Position numbers and translations under genes: made by a program. Source: Dendrobium chrysotoxum (taxonomy: Eukaryota; Streptophyta; Magnoliopsida; Asparagales; Orchidaceae). From it: 64,000 nt of DNA. The stretch is from positions 28,263,710-28,327,709 of the forward strand of contig CM034313.1 in assembly GCA_019925795.1 (NCBI GenBank). Direction: 5' to 3'. The notes below the pieces were generated by a model, which worked only from the letters and a program-made list of their open reading frames with translations, had not been told where the DNA came from and did not search any database. Of this stretch, positions 9,722-19,658 are shown in pieces (positions within the stretch are counted from its first letter, which is position 1; each line of letters begins with the position of its first letter).

Positions 9722-10627
9722 CTAAAGTTCTATTCTTTCTTTCTTCTTTTCCATTTTGCTGAGGAGTTCTAGGAGCAGAGAAATTTGTTCTATTCCAACC
9801 TCTTTACAAAAAGATTCAAATTTATCATTCTCAAATTCTCCACCGTGATCACTATGAATTGTTGAAATTACACATCCTAATTTCCTTTGAATCCAAGTAG
9901 AGAAAATTCTAAATTCTTCAAATGACTCACTCTTATGAGCTAAGAATTTCACCCAAGTAAACCTAAAGTAGTCATCTACTATTACAAACCCATACAACTT
10001 CCCTCCTAGGCTGGCTATACTAACAGGTCCGAACAGGTCCATGTGGAGAGTTTCTAGTGGCCTAGTGGTGCTGATATCCTTGATTGCATGAAATGAAGAT
10101 TTAACTTGTTTTCCTAATTGGCAAGCATCACAAAGATGGTCCTTAGTAAAGTCTAACTTTGGTATGCCTCTAACTAAGTCTTTCTGAGTGATGCTCCTAA
10201 GTGTTTTCATACTAGCATGGCATAGTCTCCTATGCCATAACCAAGAGTCATCTGCTATTGTTTTCAGACACAAAGAGTTTGAGGTTTCAATGCAGTTCAA
10301 GTCTAATATATAAACATTGTTTATACGTTTTCCTTCTAATACAAGTGAATCATTTAAGCTAATCATGCATTTATTAGACAGAAATTTTATGTCAAAGCCC
10401 TTGTCACATAGTTGACTTATACTTAAAAGATTGTGCTTTAAACCATCCACTAAAAGTACATTCTCAATAATTAAATTTTTAGTATTTTCAATGATACCTG
10501 AGCCCACCACTTTCCTGGTGGTGTTGTCTCCCAAAGTTACCTTGCCTCCTGACCTGGCCTCCAGTGTCACGAACTGCTTCATGTCTCCAGTCATGTGCCT
10601 CGAGCAGCCACTGTCCAGGTACCACAT
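9722..10627 (-). pseudogene. Protease and integrase core of element A
   Basis: The segment opens with the Copia aspartic protease motif LDSGCSRHM (residues 4-12). A GAG-pre-integrase zinc-binding block follows (LWHRRLCH ... CDACQLGK), then the integrase core with DLFGP and HSDHGGEF acidic positions. A frameshift after about residue 280 removes the normal PQQNG-type glutamate motif, although F still shows it. The neighbours are the second zinc knuckle (upstream) and the integrase tail (downstream), all one ancestral polyprotein. Confidence 0.9.
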
Positions 10628-10669
10628 GCTCTCACTAGGTCTTTTGTGAAAGCATCCCTACAATGTCAA

Positions 10670-11314
10670 TCATGGATTAGCTTTGAGAACCCAAGTGAGT
10701 TTGGGTTCCACCTTATGCTTATATGAATGAAATGTATGTATGTTATGCTGTGATGAATGCGATTTAGGTCTCCACACTAGATGTGTTCTATAGTGAATTG
10801 AGCACGTACGGGCTATGTGACCTAGTATGCCACAAGAATAACATCTAACCCCTGGAAATGGGTTCACTAATCTACGAGGGTGGTAGTACCTATTTCTGGG
10901 TTTGGATGATGCATGCCGTGCTGGTTTTGAATGAGATGATTCACATGGTTGAGGCTGAAAAAACTCAGCAACTGTGGGAGGTTTTTTATTATTCTCGAAT
11001 GCATGAAGTTTTTCATTTAAAAATTTGTTCTCTTGATTAAGACTAGCATATTCGAATCTCAATGCATGCTCACTACTACTAAGTTCCCCTGATAGTTCTT
11101 CTAGTTCCTTAAATGCATTCTCTAATTCAACATGTGATGATTTCAAGGTATCGTGTGCAGTGGTTAACTCAATATGCTTCTTGTTTAATGAGTCGTATTC
11201 ATCAAGCAAAGACATATGATCTTTATCTAAGTCAGAAAAATTCTTTACTACACTAGCATGCTCCTTTTGTAAAGTACTAAACTCAGTATTAAGACTAACA
11301 TGCTTTTTCTTCAA
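10670..11314 (-). pseudogene. Coiled-coil linker with second CCHC zinc knuckle (element A polyprotein)
   Basis: The 214-residue open segment starts with about 110 residues of heptad-like coiled coil (repeats of the type L-N-K-K-H-x-x-L and D-x-L-K-S-S-H-x-E-L). A basic, proline- and serine-rich linker follows. A CX2CX4HX4C knuckle (residues 158-171, CYSCGILGHIARTC) comes next, and protease begins about 130 bp further on. Two zinc knuckles separated by a long coiled coil is an unusual Gag layout. The same parts are seen in E (47980-48200) and F (56500-56900). It may mediate Gag assembly, which is inference. Confidence 0.75.
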
Positions 11315-11395
11315 CTTTCTATACGAGTCATGGATTTTTTCAGAAATAACAAGCAGTTCATCGTAAGATAGTTGACATACCTCATCTTGATCTGA

Positions 11396-11791
11396 TTAAT
11401 CAAGATTATCATTAGTCATAAGACACAGATTCTTTACCTCTTCCTCTGCTTCTTCTTCCGATGATTCTGAGGTAGAGTCGGCCCAAAACGCTTTCTCAGT
11501 CTTAAATTTGCCCTTCTTGAACTTTGATCTTTCCTCACCCTTCTCCTTGGTTTGATGAGTCTTGATGTTGGGGCAATCAGCTCGGAGATGACCGGGTTTC
11601 CTGCACTCAAAGCAAATTGTTTCAGATGCAACCTTAGTATGCTTTAAGTTCTTACCTTTGTTCCAATTGCTTTGATGACGATGCTGCTTTCTTTTCAGAA
11701 AATTTTTAAATTGACGAGTCATCAAGGCGATGTCGTCATCTTTCTCCGCTGCTGAGCTGTCACTTTCAGAATTGTTTGCTTTTAAAGCCAC
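11396..11791 (-). pseudogene. Gag C-terminal part with first CCHC zinc knuckle (element A)
   Basis: The 131-residue segment holds an acidic, serine-rich stretch, a basic K-R-K-Q-H-R-H region and a CX2CX4HX4C knuckle at residues 60-73 (CFECRKPGHLRADC), then a second acidic stretch. It continues the gag frame after a TAA at about 11827-11829, where F has a glutamine codon. A has therefore gained a nonsense change. Confidence 0.88.
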
Positions 11792-11824
11792 CGCTCGCTC
11801 CTTCTTCTTTTCACCTGCATCACT

Positions 11825-12487
11825 TTATCGTTGACTCACTCCTTGCTCGTAGGCAATGAGTGACCCAAGCAAATTATCAATAGAATAAACATTCAGGTCT
11901 TTTGACTCAGTTATTGCAATGATTTTAGCATCATATGAGCTAAGCAAACATCGCAGTATTTTGTTTACTTTCTCCGAGTTAGACAATTCTCTTCCTAAAG
12001 CATGCAGTGATGTTACAATCTGGGTGAATCGAGTGTACATGTCAGATATAGTTTCACTAGGTTTCATGCGGAATAGTTCGTAATCATGTAGCAGTATGTT
12101 CAACCTAGATTGTTTGACCTCACTAGTTCCTTCGTACGTGATACACAGTTTGTCCCAAATTTGTTTACCAGTAGTACAAGTTGATACTCGCATATAGTCT
12201 TCTGATTTTAATGCGCAAAAGAAACAATTTAGACAATTAGCATTTAGTTGTGCAAATTCTCTATCCTCAATGCTCCATTCATTAAATGACAGTTCAATTT
12301 TAATTCCATTCAACATACGAAATGGTGCAGAATAACCTTCTTGGACTAACATCCACATGCGATAGTCTAAAGACTGTAAAAATGTAGACATGCGTATTTT
12401 CCAGAAATCAAATGGTATGTTGTCAAATAAAGGTGGACGAGTTATAGAATAACCCTCTGCAGTGTTACGGTTACCAAATTGAGCCAT
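11825..12487 (-). pseudogene. Gag N-terminal domain of element A (UBN2-like)
   Basis: The 220-residue segment starts at ATG 12485-12487, about 60 bp after the 5' LTR. It shows the Copia gag fold signatures: P-P-L-F-D in the N terminus, the W-K-I-R-M block, a mid-region IWDKL, then a Y-T-R-F motif before L-x-x-L-G. Copies of parts of it occur in C (18785-19600), E (48803-49130) and F (57205-57952). It ends at the premature TAA described for the next segment, so full-length gag-pol cannot be made from this copy. Confidence 0.9.
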
Positions 12488-12533
12488 GGATCTTATGTTT
12501 CTAGGTTTTCTAAAATACTATTTTCAAAACCCC

Positions 12534-12545
12534 GCTCTAATACCA
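12534..12545 (-). other. Primer binding site of element A
   Basis: On the minus strand TGGTATTAGAGC begins two bases after the 5' LTR. It matches the 3' end of plant initiator methionine tRNA (TGGTATCAGAGC as PBS) with one mismatch. Confidence 0.8.
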
Positions 12546-12547
12546 CT

Positions 12548-14519
12548 TGAAAGTACGAGATGCGCCAAGAGGGGGGGTGAATTGGTATTTTAAAAATTTA
12601 ACCCTACACAAGAGTTCTAATTTTTTGTATTTTCAAAATATAACTTAATGAATAATGTGCGGAAGCAAATACAACGTTCACAACGATGATATTGATAATT
12701 CAATTTTAGATTTTACACCACAAGGTTTAAATAATGATTTTTCACCAAGCAATTAAACGTACAAATTAAAAGCATGAAAGGTAAAGTATGGTAAACAGGA
12801 AAAAACACACCAGAGATTTTTATAGTGGTTCGGTCACTTGACCTACGTCCACTCCCTAGAGTCCTCTACTCCGGGATTTGCACTAGTAAAAGTTGACTCT
12901 CCTTTTGCCCCCACAGCAAGGCGGAGAAGCCTTTACAATACTCACTTTCACCTCCCTCGGTGCGGCGGAATACCAAACGCTATGTCACCCTCCTGGTGAC
13001 GGCAGCGGACCTTCTCCTTTTTCTCCCTCCTGGAGATGGCAGAGTACCTTGGCGATGTTGATCTTGAAGTGACTCTTCCCTCGAGAACTTTCTTGAAGCT
13101 TCCCAAAGCCATAAGAGGAGTAAAGCATGCAGCTAGCTTGGAGCCACCGTGTGATCCCCTCACACTACTTCTCCCTCACGCTCAAGCTCACCTTCACCTT
13201 CCTCTCTCAAGCCCTGGATCTCTCCAAAAACTTCTCTCTAACAAATCCCCTTCTTTTTCTCCAAGCCTCTCATAGTAAAAGGATAGATCAACAACTCCCT
13301 AAAGAAAATTTTAAGTGTTTTTATATCAGGCTTCAAAAAACCCTAAAAGTTTCAACTTTTGCGTTTCTGTTCGTACAGTACGATCTATGATCGTACAGTA
13401 CGGTCAGTTCAATTACAGCTCCGTCCAGTACGAGTACAGACGAACAGTTTTCGAATTTTATTCATATCGTACTGTACGATACGTATATCGTAAAGGATGA
13501 TACTGTTGATTCGTACTGTTCGTACAGGACGAACTGTGGGACGATCCTCGGGACGAAAGAATTCATCTCTGTCAGTCGTCCAGCACTCCTTGAATCGTAC
13601 AGTACGATTAGTGTTTTTCAGGATATCGTCCTATACGATACGAATATCATCCAGGATGAATAGAACCAAAATTCTTGGTATCGTCTGGTACGATCGCTGG
13701 GACGAAGGAAATCATCTCTGTCGGTCCTCCAGCACTCCACTAGTCATACAGTACGATTAGTTCATTTCTTGATATCGTCCTGTACGATATGAATATCGTC
13801 CAGAACGAACAGAGCAAAAAACCTTGGTTTCATCTGGTACGATCTCTGGGATGAATGAAATCGTCTCTGTCAGTCGTACAGTACGATATAGGATCGTACA
13901 GTACGATCGACATATAAATTAGAAACCAACGTTTATTTCCTGATTAGGGAGATAATTTTGGTAAGTATTAATTAATCGTACAGTACGATAAGTATCGTAC
14001 AGTATGATCAGTACAGAAAATCAAATTCAAAAACTTACCAAACTTATTCTGGCGGCTAGGGTTTCTCAATTATATCTTATCGTACAGTACGATATGAATC
14101 GTACAGTACGATTAGTTTGTAAACTTAATCATTCGAAAATTAGTCGTGAGCCTGAGCATTTTTAATTAATCGTACAGTACGATACAAAATCGTACAGTAC
14201 GATTTTCTTAAAAAAAATTTTAATCATTTTAAAAAAATAATTCTCCCCCTGTGTGTGTGCATGGTTGCTCCTTTCACATGCATGCTTCTGTGGCAGACTC
14301 AAGAAAATAAAAATAAAGAAATAAAAATTACAGACTCTTCAACATCCTATTTTACCCGGTTTGAGTCTCCAGTAATCTTGAGCAGTGTGCATCTGACCTG
14401 AAATATTAGTGCTCATATACAAGGATTAAGCATTTGTAATCTAAAGGAAGTCTATATGTACTCAGTAAGTATTAGTTGTCACCATCAAAATTAAGTTCTC
14501 GGGATCCTGGATTTCAACA
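12548..14519 (-). repeat. 5' LTR of element A
   Basis: The 1972-bp partner of 3494-5471 keeps the intact TGTTG...CTTTCA ends. Its palindromes (13370-14205) are better preserved than in the 3' copy, with many exact ATCGTACAGTACGAT units. Differences from the partner are mostly C/T and G/A changes, often at CG inside the palindromes. Confidence 0.93.
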
Positions 14520-14524
14520 TAAGG

Positions 14525-14705
14525 GTACGAGATAATGAGTAGTGGTTCAAGTGATGATGTGGATGAAGAATTTGATGATATGGTTCATGATCCAACTGTT
14601 AGCAAAAATCACCTTAAAAGAACTATCTTCATGGCTTCCAATTTCACAAAATCTAGCATTAAGAAAGTTCACCGGAGCTAAATGACCATCATGTTGCATG
14701 AACCT
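14525..14705 (+). other. MULE internal sequence right of element A, acidic coding remnant
   Basis: Just beyond the TSD a plus-strand frame encodes a short S-S-G-S-S-D-D-V-D-E-E-F-D-D stretch (14534-14580). This resembles the acidic region after the N-terminal domain of MULE transposases, so it may continue the exon at 2871-3314. The other strand is also open in part, as a continuation of the ORF at 14706. I cannot decide which coding sense is real. Confidence 0.3.
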
Positions 14706-14963
14706 CTACTGCAGAAATCTCAAAGCCATATCACTCAAACCGGCTCCATCCCTATAAAAGAGAATTTTTATAACTTCATCGTGTGTATGCCATAATATAT
14801 AGTGTTCACCCTCACACCAATAATGTATACAACACCAAAAAAGTTCATTCGATTTAGCCTTCTTCTCTAGGCTATCGTCAGTGGTATGCGTCAAACATTT
14901 CTTTAATCGATTGCTATCCTCCACAATCAATTTCTTTAAAGGGATTGTTGCAGTTCTATACAT
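14706..14963 (-). pseudogene. Unidentified ORF, copy 1 of a related pair inside the MULE
   Basis: 85 codons start at ATG 14961-14963 and end at TAG 14706-14708. The same frame continues beyond the stop for about 60 residues, so the stop may be a mutation. I do not recognise the family. The shared pattern with 16151-16432 is LE[KQ]KAxxNE[LI]F, then C-x-H-x-W-x-E-x-E-x-x-x-LW-x-x-H-x-x-V and, near the end, (M)RFL. The two copies are about 1.45 kb apart on the same strand, opposite to the transposase-like exon. They could be a captured host gene fragment that was duplicated, or a second MULE gene. Confidence 0.35.
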
Positions 14964-15119
14964 AACAGATGAAGATATAAGAAGTAGAAGAAGATTTGCA
15001 AAGGGACTTGAGGTTGCAGGCTATAGATATCATGCATCCAAATAATCAAGATATGCTCAATTTATTGAACAATGCCATCATATATCATTAATATAAGTCA
15101 ATAAAAAATAAATCACTAG

Positions 15120-15235
15120 TGTAATTTGACAATACAAACTGATTTAACAATACAAAGTGATTTAACCATACAAACTAATTTTACAATATAAATTGATTAG
15201 ACAATACAAACAGATCTGACAATATTAACTATTCT
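15120..15235. repeat. Degenerate minisatellite, period about 22 bp (ACAATACAAACTGATTT)
   Basis: About five imperfect units of the form GACAATACAAACTGATTT(A) are visible. A related array with a 27-bp period lies at 21785-21995, on the other side of element C. Confidence 0.6.
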
Positions 15236-15369
15236 GTGAAAAGTTACTTGAAAGTGCATAAACAGTATCAATTTTTCTTTTTGGATTATTATTTACTGAA
15301 CAAAATTTAGGTTATTTAGACTCTCTTTAATAACAAATTTCGCATAGCCAAGTTACCGAACTCTACTAA

Positions 15370-15600
15370 AATTTTGTAAAATTATAGCATTCAAAGAATG
15401 CGTCAAATAGTCTAATGCATTCCATAAAATGCACCAAATTTTTTGGCGTATTCAGAATTAGGCAAAAAGTTTGGTGCATTCAAAGAAATGTGCCAAACTA
15501 TTAGGTGCATTCCAATGAATATGCCAAACTATTTGATTCATTTTGAATATGCCAAATAGTTTGGTACATTCAATGGAATGTGCCAAACTATTTGGCTATT
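15370..15600. repeat. Tandem inverted-unit repeat (TTTGGTGCATTC / GAATGTGCCAAA)
   Basis: Units such as GTGCCAAACTATTTGG and its reverse-complement forms alternate with GCATTC / GAATG about every 30-35 bp, six or seven times. The array is itself able to form hairpins. No coding frame crosses it. Confidence 0.6.
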
Positions 15601-16150
15601 TTGTTTCATTTTTAATTTTTTTAGTGTTTTGGTCATACAACTAATTTAATTTTAACCCATGCTTTTTCTTAAAAATTTCTTCAAAATATTACCTATAATG
15701 AGGAAAGTTGCAAAGACAAAAGAGAAAAAATATATTTCTCAAAGGTGCTCAGAGGACATAACACACCATAATAAAAAATATTAACACACAATATAGAAAC
15801 CGTAGTGAACATGGTAAACAAAATATAACAGAAGCAAACATATAAACTAATACATAAATTTTCTATTTATTAAGAAGCATACACAAATGTGCTTGGAGTT
15901 TTTTTTGCGTCGGGCAGCACTTGAGATGAAACTCGAACTCATATTGAAGGTCTTGCTAGTCCTTACCATTCAAAAGCTTTCTAAGCTTACCTTCAGGTAA
16001 TACCTTATTTATCTAATCATTATAGAAATCTAATATGAACTCGTCAAAACTAGAATGCCATTTATGCTGTAAAATTATATGCTCGATGTCAAGATTGTTG
16101 CAGTCAACATTTTGCGAATAGCCACCCTCTCTCTCACGACTGATATTATG

Positions 16151-16432
16151 TTATTGTATCTGTGAAAAATGAAGACTTACAAGATGGCAATTTTCTTCCA
16201 AGAACCTCATCTGAATATATTTCAATCTGGTAGTATTTAGAAAATCTCTTGTGCTATAAAGTTTTACTCTCATTACCTTAGTATGCACGCTCCAAAGGGC
16301 ATGATACTCATCTTCAGACCATTCATGTACATAACACTTAAATATCTCATTTGCAATTGCCTTTTGCTCTAATGGACTATCCCCGACCCATGCTATACAA
16401 ACATGCATTCTTTTGCTTGTGGTATCGAACAT
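16151..16432 (-). pseudogene. Unidentified ORF, copy 2 of a related pair inside the MULE
   Basis: 93 codons from ATG 16430-16432. The frame is open a few codons upstream to a TGA, so the ATG may not be the original start. The protein carries LEQKAIANEIF, a CYVHEWSEDEYHALW block, and MRFLEEN near the end, matching copy 1 in order and spacing. No family is recognised. I see no transmembrane segment or signal peptide. Element C inserted 44 bp upstream of this ORF (C starts at 16476), which may have removed its 5' part. Confidence 0.35.
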
Positions 16433-16475
16433 TTCTTTATGAGGGATTCCTCAAACTCTCTTTATACATGGCTAA

Positions 16476-18206
16476 TGAAAGTTCGATGTAGGATGTTAAT
16501 CCCATGTTAACTATCCCTAAGCACACCAAGAGGTTGGGGGTTAAGTTGGTTATTTAAAAAAACTTAAACACAAGACTATATTATTGGATTTTAATAACTT
16601 AAAAACCAACATAATTATCACTTGATGCAGAAGAGAAATTATGAAACAAAAGTTTTAATTATGATGATGATGAATAACTCAAATCAATATATCATCAAAT
16701 TGATAATTTTCTTCCATAAAATTTCTAGAAAATCAAAGTTTAGAAAAGTAAATTACAAACAAATAAAATTTAGAAAGAACACACCAGAATTTTATAGTAG
16801 TTCAATCAAACAATGACTTATATCCACTCCTCGAAGCCTCCTCTCTGAGTATTTCACTAAAACCTTAGTGTCTCTCCTTTATCCCCCACAGCTAGGCGGA
16901 GATGCCCTTATAAAATCTCTTCCACCAACACGGTGCGATAGAGGGTCGTAAAGTTTTCACCCTCCTGATGAGGTAGAGAATTTGGAATCCTTTTTCACCA
17001 TCCTGGTGAAGGCAGAGAACCTCGAATCACTATCAGCTTCCTCGTTGCGATGGACTAGCAAGAACCTTTGATACCAAAGAGGTCTTCTTCCCGAAGCTTC
17101 TCTCAAAACAAACCTTGACACATAGTGGAACCTAGGTGCAAGTTCGCCGGAGCAACCGTGTGGAACTCCATCTCACACTCCCTTGAAACCTACAAGGATC
17201 TTCTCCCTCTCTCATAAACTCCATTTTTTCTCTCTTAAGTTTTAGGCTCTCTCCTCAAGCTTTCTTTAGAAGAAAATAACTCAATGAATATCAAAAGACC
17301 TTATAAAGTCTTATAAGAAAGTTTAAATAGAGAGCTTAAAAAAACTCTAAAAAATTAATTCTATCAACATTAATAGGACATTATAATTAATTCAAATAGC
17401 TCTATTAGTATTGTGTGAAGAATAAGACACTATACGATCAGTTGATCGTTCAGTATGATATAAAACATCATCCAATATGATTAGTTCAATCAAATTGGAT
17501 TATCTTCCTGTATGATTGGTGATGAATAATTATTGTCCCATACAAAGATCAGGTTGTACAGTACTATTGGTCTAATAGTCTAGTACGATTTTATTGGATT
17601 AATCAATCCAAATTCGATCCCATAATTACAGGATTAATTTAGGAAAAATTTGATTATATTATATAGTATGATGCCTATCATATGGTACGATTAGTATAAA
17701 TTTTGAATTTTAAAATACTATTTAAAATATGATTGGCGGCTGAGATCTTGATTTCAACTGATTATCCTGTATGATATTAATTGTACAGTACGATAAGTTT
17801 AATTAGCTTTAATTAAGCTAATTCTTATCATAATGATTTTTGAGTAGCTGATCGTATAGTATGATATGTATCGTACAGTATGATTAGTTCAAAAAAATAC
17901 ACTTCTAATTTTTTCACAATCTCACTCCCTTGAGTGTGTGTGTATGGTCACTAATCTAGAACACACATCTTTATAGGACTTGACTCAAGAAATCAAAAAT
18001 AAATAAATGAATATTACAGACTTATTCAACACACCTTATTTTACCCAATCTTGAGCCCTAAATCATCATTGAATGGTGCATGATGTTCCTGAAATATTAA
18101 TACACACACAAACAAATATGCATTATAAATACTAGGAGAAATAAAGAGGTAATCAATAATATTTGTTATCATTAAAAATATAAACTCAGGAGCCTGAGTT
18201 GCAATA
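16476..18206 (-). repeat. 3' LTR of element C
   Basis: This direct repeat of 19659-21500 begins, on the plus strand, TGAAAGTTCGATGTAGGATG. Decayed palindromes are at 17430-17890. A weakened version of the ACCACTATAAA-type core block is near 16790-16830. Confidence 0.8.
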
Positions 18207-18316
18207 ATCTTCCACTTTGTGATGATAGCAAGTATTATTAGTTGAATTTGCAAGCTAATTATATTTTCTCCTAATTTTTTCCTTTCTGAGAGAATTATAT
18301 TAAAAAATAGGGGAAA

Positions 18317-18366
<50 letters not shown>
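18317..18366. repeat. (ATT)n microsatellite in element C
   Basis: About 16 tandem ATT units lie just inside the 3' LTR of C. Confidence 0.95.
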
Positions 18367-18367
<1 letters not shown>

Positions 18368-18659
18368 TAAGAAAAGAAAAAAATAAATTTGAAAGTAAAT
18401 AACAATTGAATAAATACAACTAAATATCTACTCCCCCTTTGACATGACCAATAAAGAGAAAATACAATAAATAAGTTAAACTGCATGCATGAATTAAAAA
18501 AAATTTAAAGAACGGAATGAGAATAACTAAAACACACAACAAAGAAGGATAAAAAAATGAAACATGCAAAAAAGAAACTATAACATACAATTATATAAAA
18601 TATAACTAATAAAAAAATAAACAAATAAATAAATAAACACACAAACAAATCTTAACATA

Positions 18660-19610
18660 CTTATACCTGATCAGAGTTAACAATTGAATCCTTGGACATT
18701 AAGCATAGGTTCGTTACCTCCTCTTCTTGTTCATATTCTGATGAGTCAGAGGCTATGTCTGCCCAAGAGATTTTTACCTTTGCTCTAATTTAGCTGACAC
18801 TTGTGCTTGCGCTTCATGAAACTTTCGAATTGGCTTATTATTAACGCTATCTCCTCAATCCCATCATCTCCTAAATTACTTTTATCTATGTCTTTGGCTT
18901 TTAGCTCTATAGTATTCTCCATTCTCTTATCAACTTCATCCAAAAGTCTTTGACTCACACTTTGTTTGTAGGGAATGGGTGAGCCAAGCAGATTATCAAT
19001 ACAATAAGCATTCAAGTCGTTCGATTCATATATAGTAGTGACTTTGGCATCAAAATTATTAGGTAAACAACATAGAATTTTATTGACCTTCTCAGAGTTT
19101 GAAAGTTCTCTACCTAAAGCATATAGTGATGCCACTATTTAAGAAAACCTAGTGTACATGTCTAAGATAGTCTCATTCGGTTTCATGTGTAAAAGTTTAT
19201 AATTATACAATAATATATTTAACACAGATTGTTTGACTTCACTAATACATTTGTATGTAATGCATAGTCTATCCCAAATGTCCTTTCCAGTGGTACAGGT
19301 AAAAATTCTCTTGTAATCTTCAGACTTAAGTGTATAAAAAATATAGTTTAAGTATTTAGCATTTTATTATGTAAAGATCTATTCTTCTCTACTCCATTTT
19401 GTAAAAGGAATGTTAGTTTTGACTCCATTAATAATACGTGATGGTACAAATTAACCAGTTTGAATTATGTCACATTCTAATAATTAATTGCAGAAAAGTA
19501 GATATGCAGATTTTCTAAAAACAAATGGTATGCTATTAAATAAAGGTGGATGAGTTATAGAATAACCCTTTGCGATGTTTTTATTACTGAAATGTGTCAT
19601 AGATCAGTTT
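18660..19610 (-). pseudogene. Gag remnant of element C
   Basis: The open part (18785-19135, 116 codons) matches A gag around the L-G-R-E-L-S-N-S-E-K-V-N-K-I-L block, through S-I-D-N-L-L-G-S and Q-x-V-S-Q-R. The rest of gag up to about 19600 is recognisable in nucleotide alignment with 12180-12487 but is full of stops. The basic region that precedes the zinc knuckle is present, and the knuckle itself is missing. A short acidic piece equivalent to A 11400-11470 follows directly at 18670-18760. A deletion has therefore joined pre-knuckle to post-knuckle sequence and then removed pol. Confidence 0.75.
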
Positions 19611-19658
19611 TCTCAAGGTTTTCTAAAACTTACTTGTAAGAATGGCTCTAATACTAAT

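Larger units (their letters stand above)
3494..14519 (-). mobile_element. Copia retrotransposon A, Sirevirus-like, nearly complete
   Basis: This 11,026-bp LTR element is read on the minus strand and flanked by the 5-bp target duplication TAAGG (3489-3493, 14520-14524). LTRs are 3494-5471 (3') and 12548-14519 (5'). A tRNA-iMet-type primer site lies next to the 5' LTR, and a polypurine tract next to the 3' LTR. The internal order from the 5' side is gag, zinc knuckle, coiled coil, second zinc knuckle, protease, integrase, RT, RNase H, then a non-coding palindrome-rich promoter-like segment, an extra ORF, and duplicated polypurine tracts. Integrase before RT makes it Copia. Palindrome clusters in the LTRs, the extra ORF after pol and more than one polypurine tract point to the Sirevirus (SIRE) lineage. 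Several stops and frameshifts make it non-functional as read. By eye the LTRs differ at roughly 3% of sites. Confidence 0.93.
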
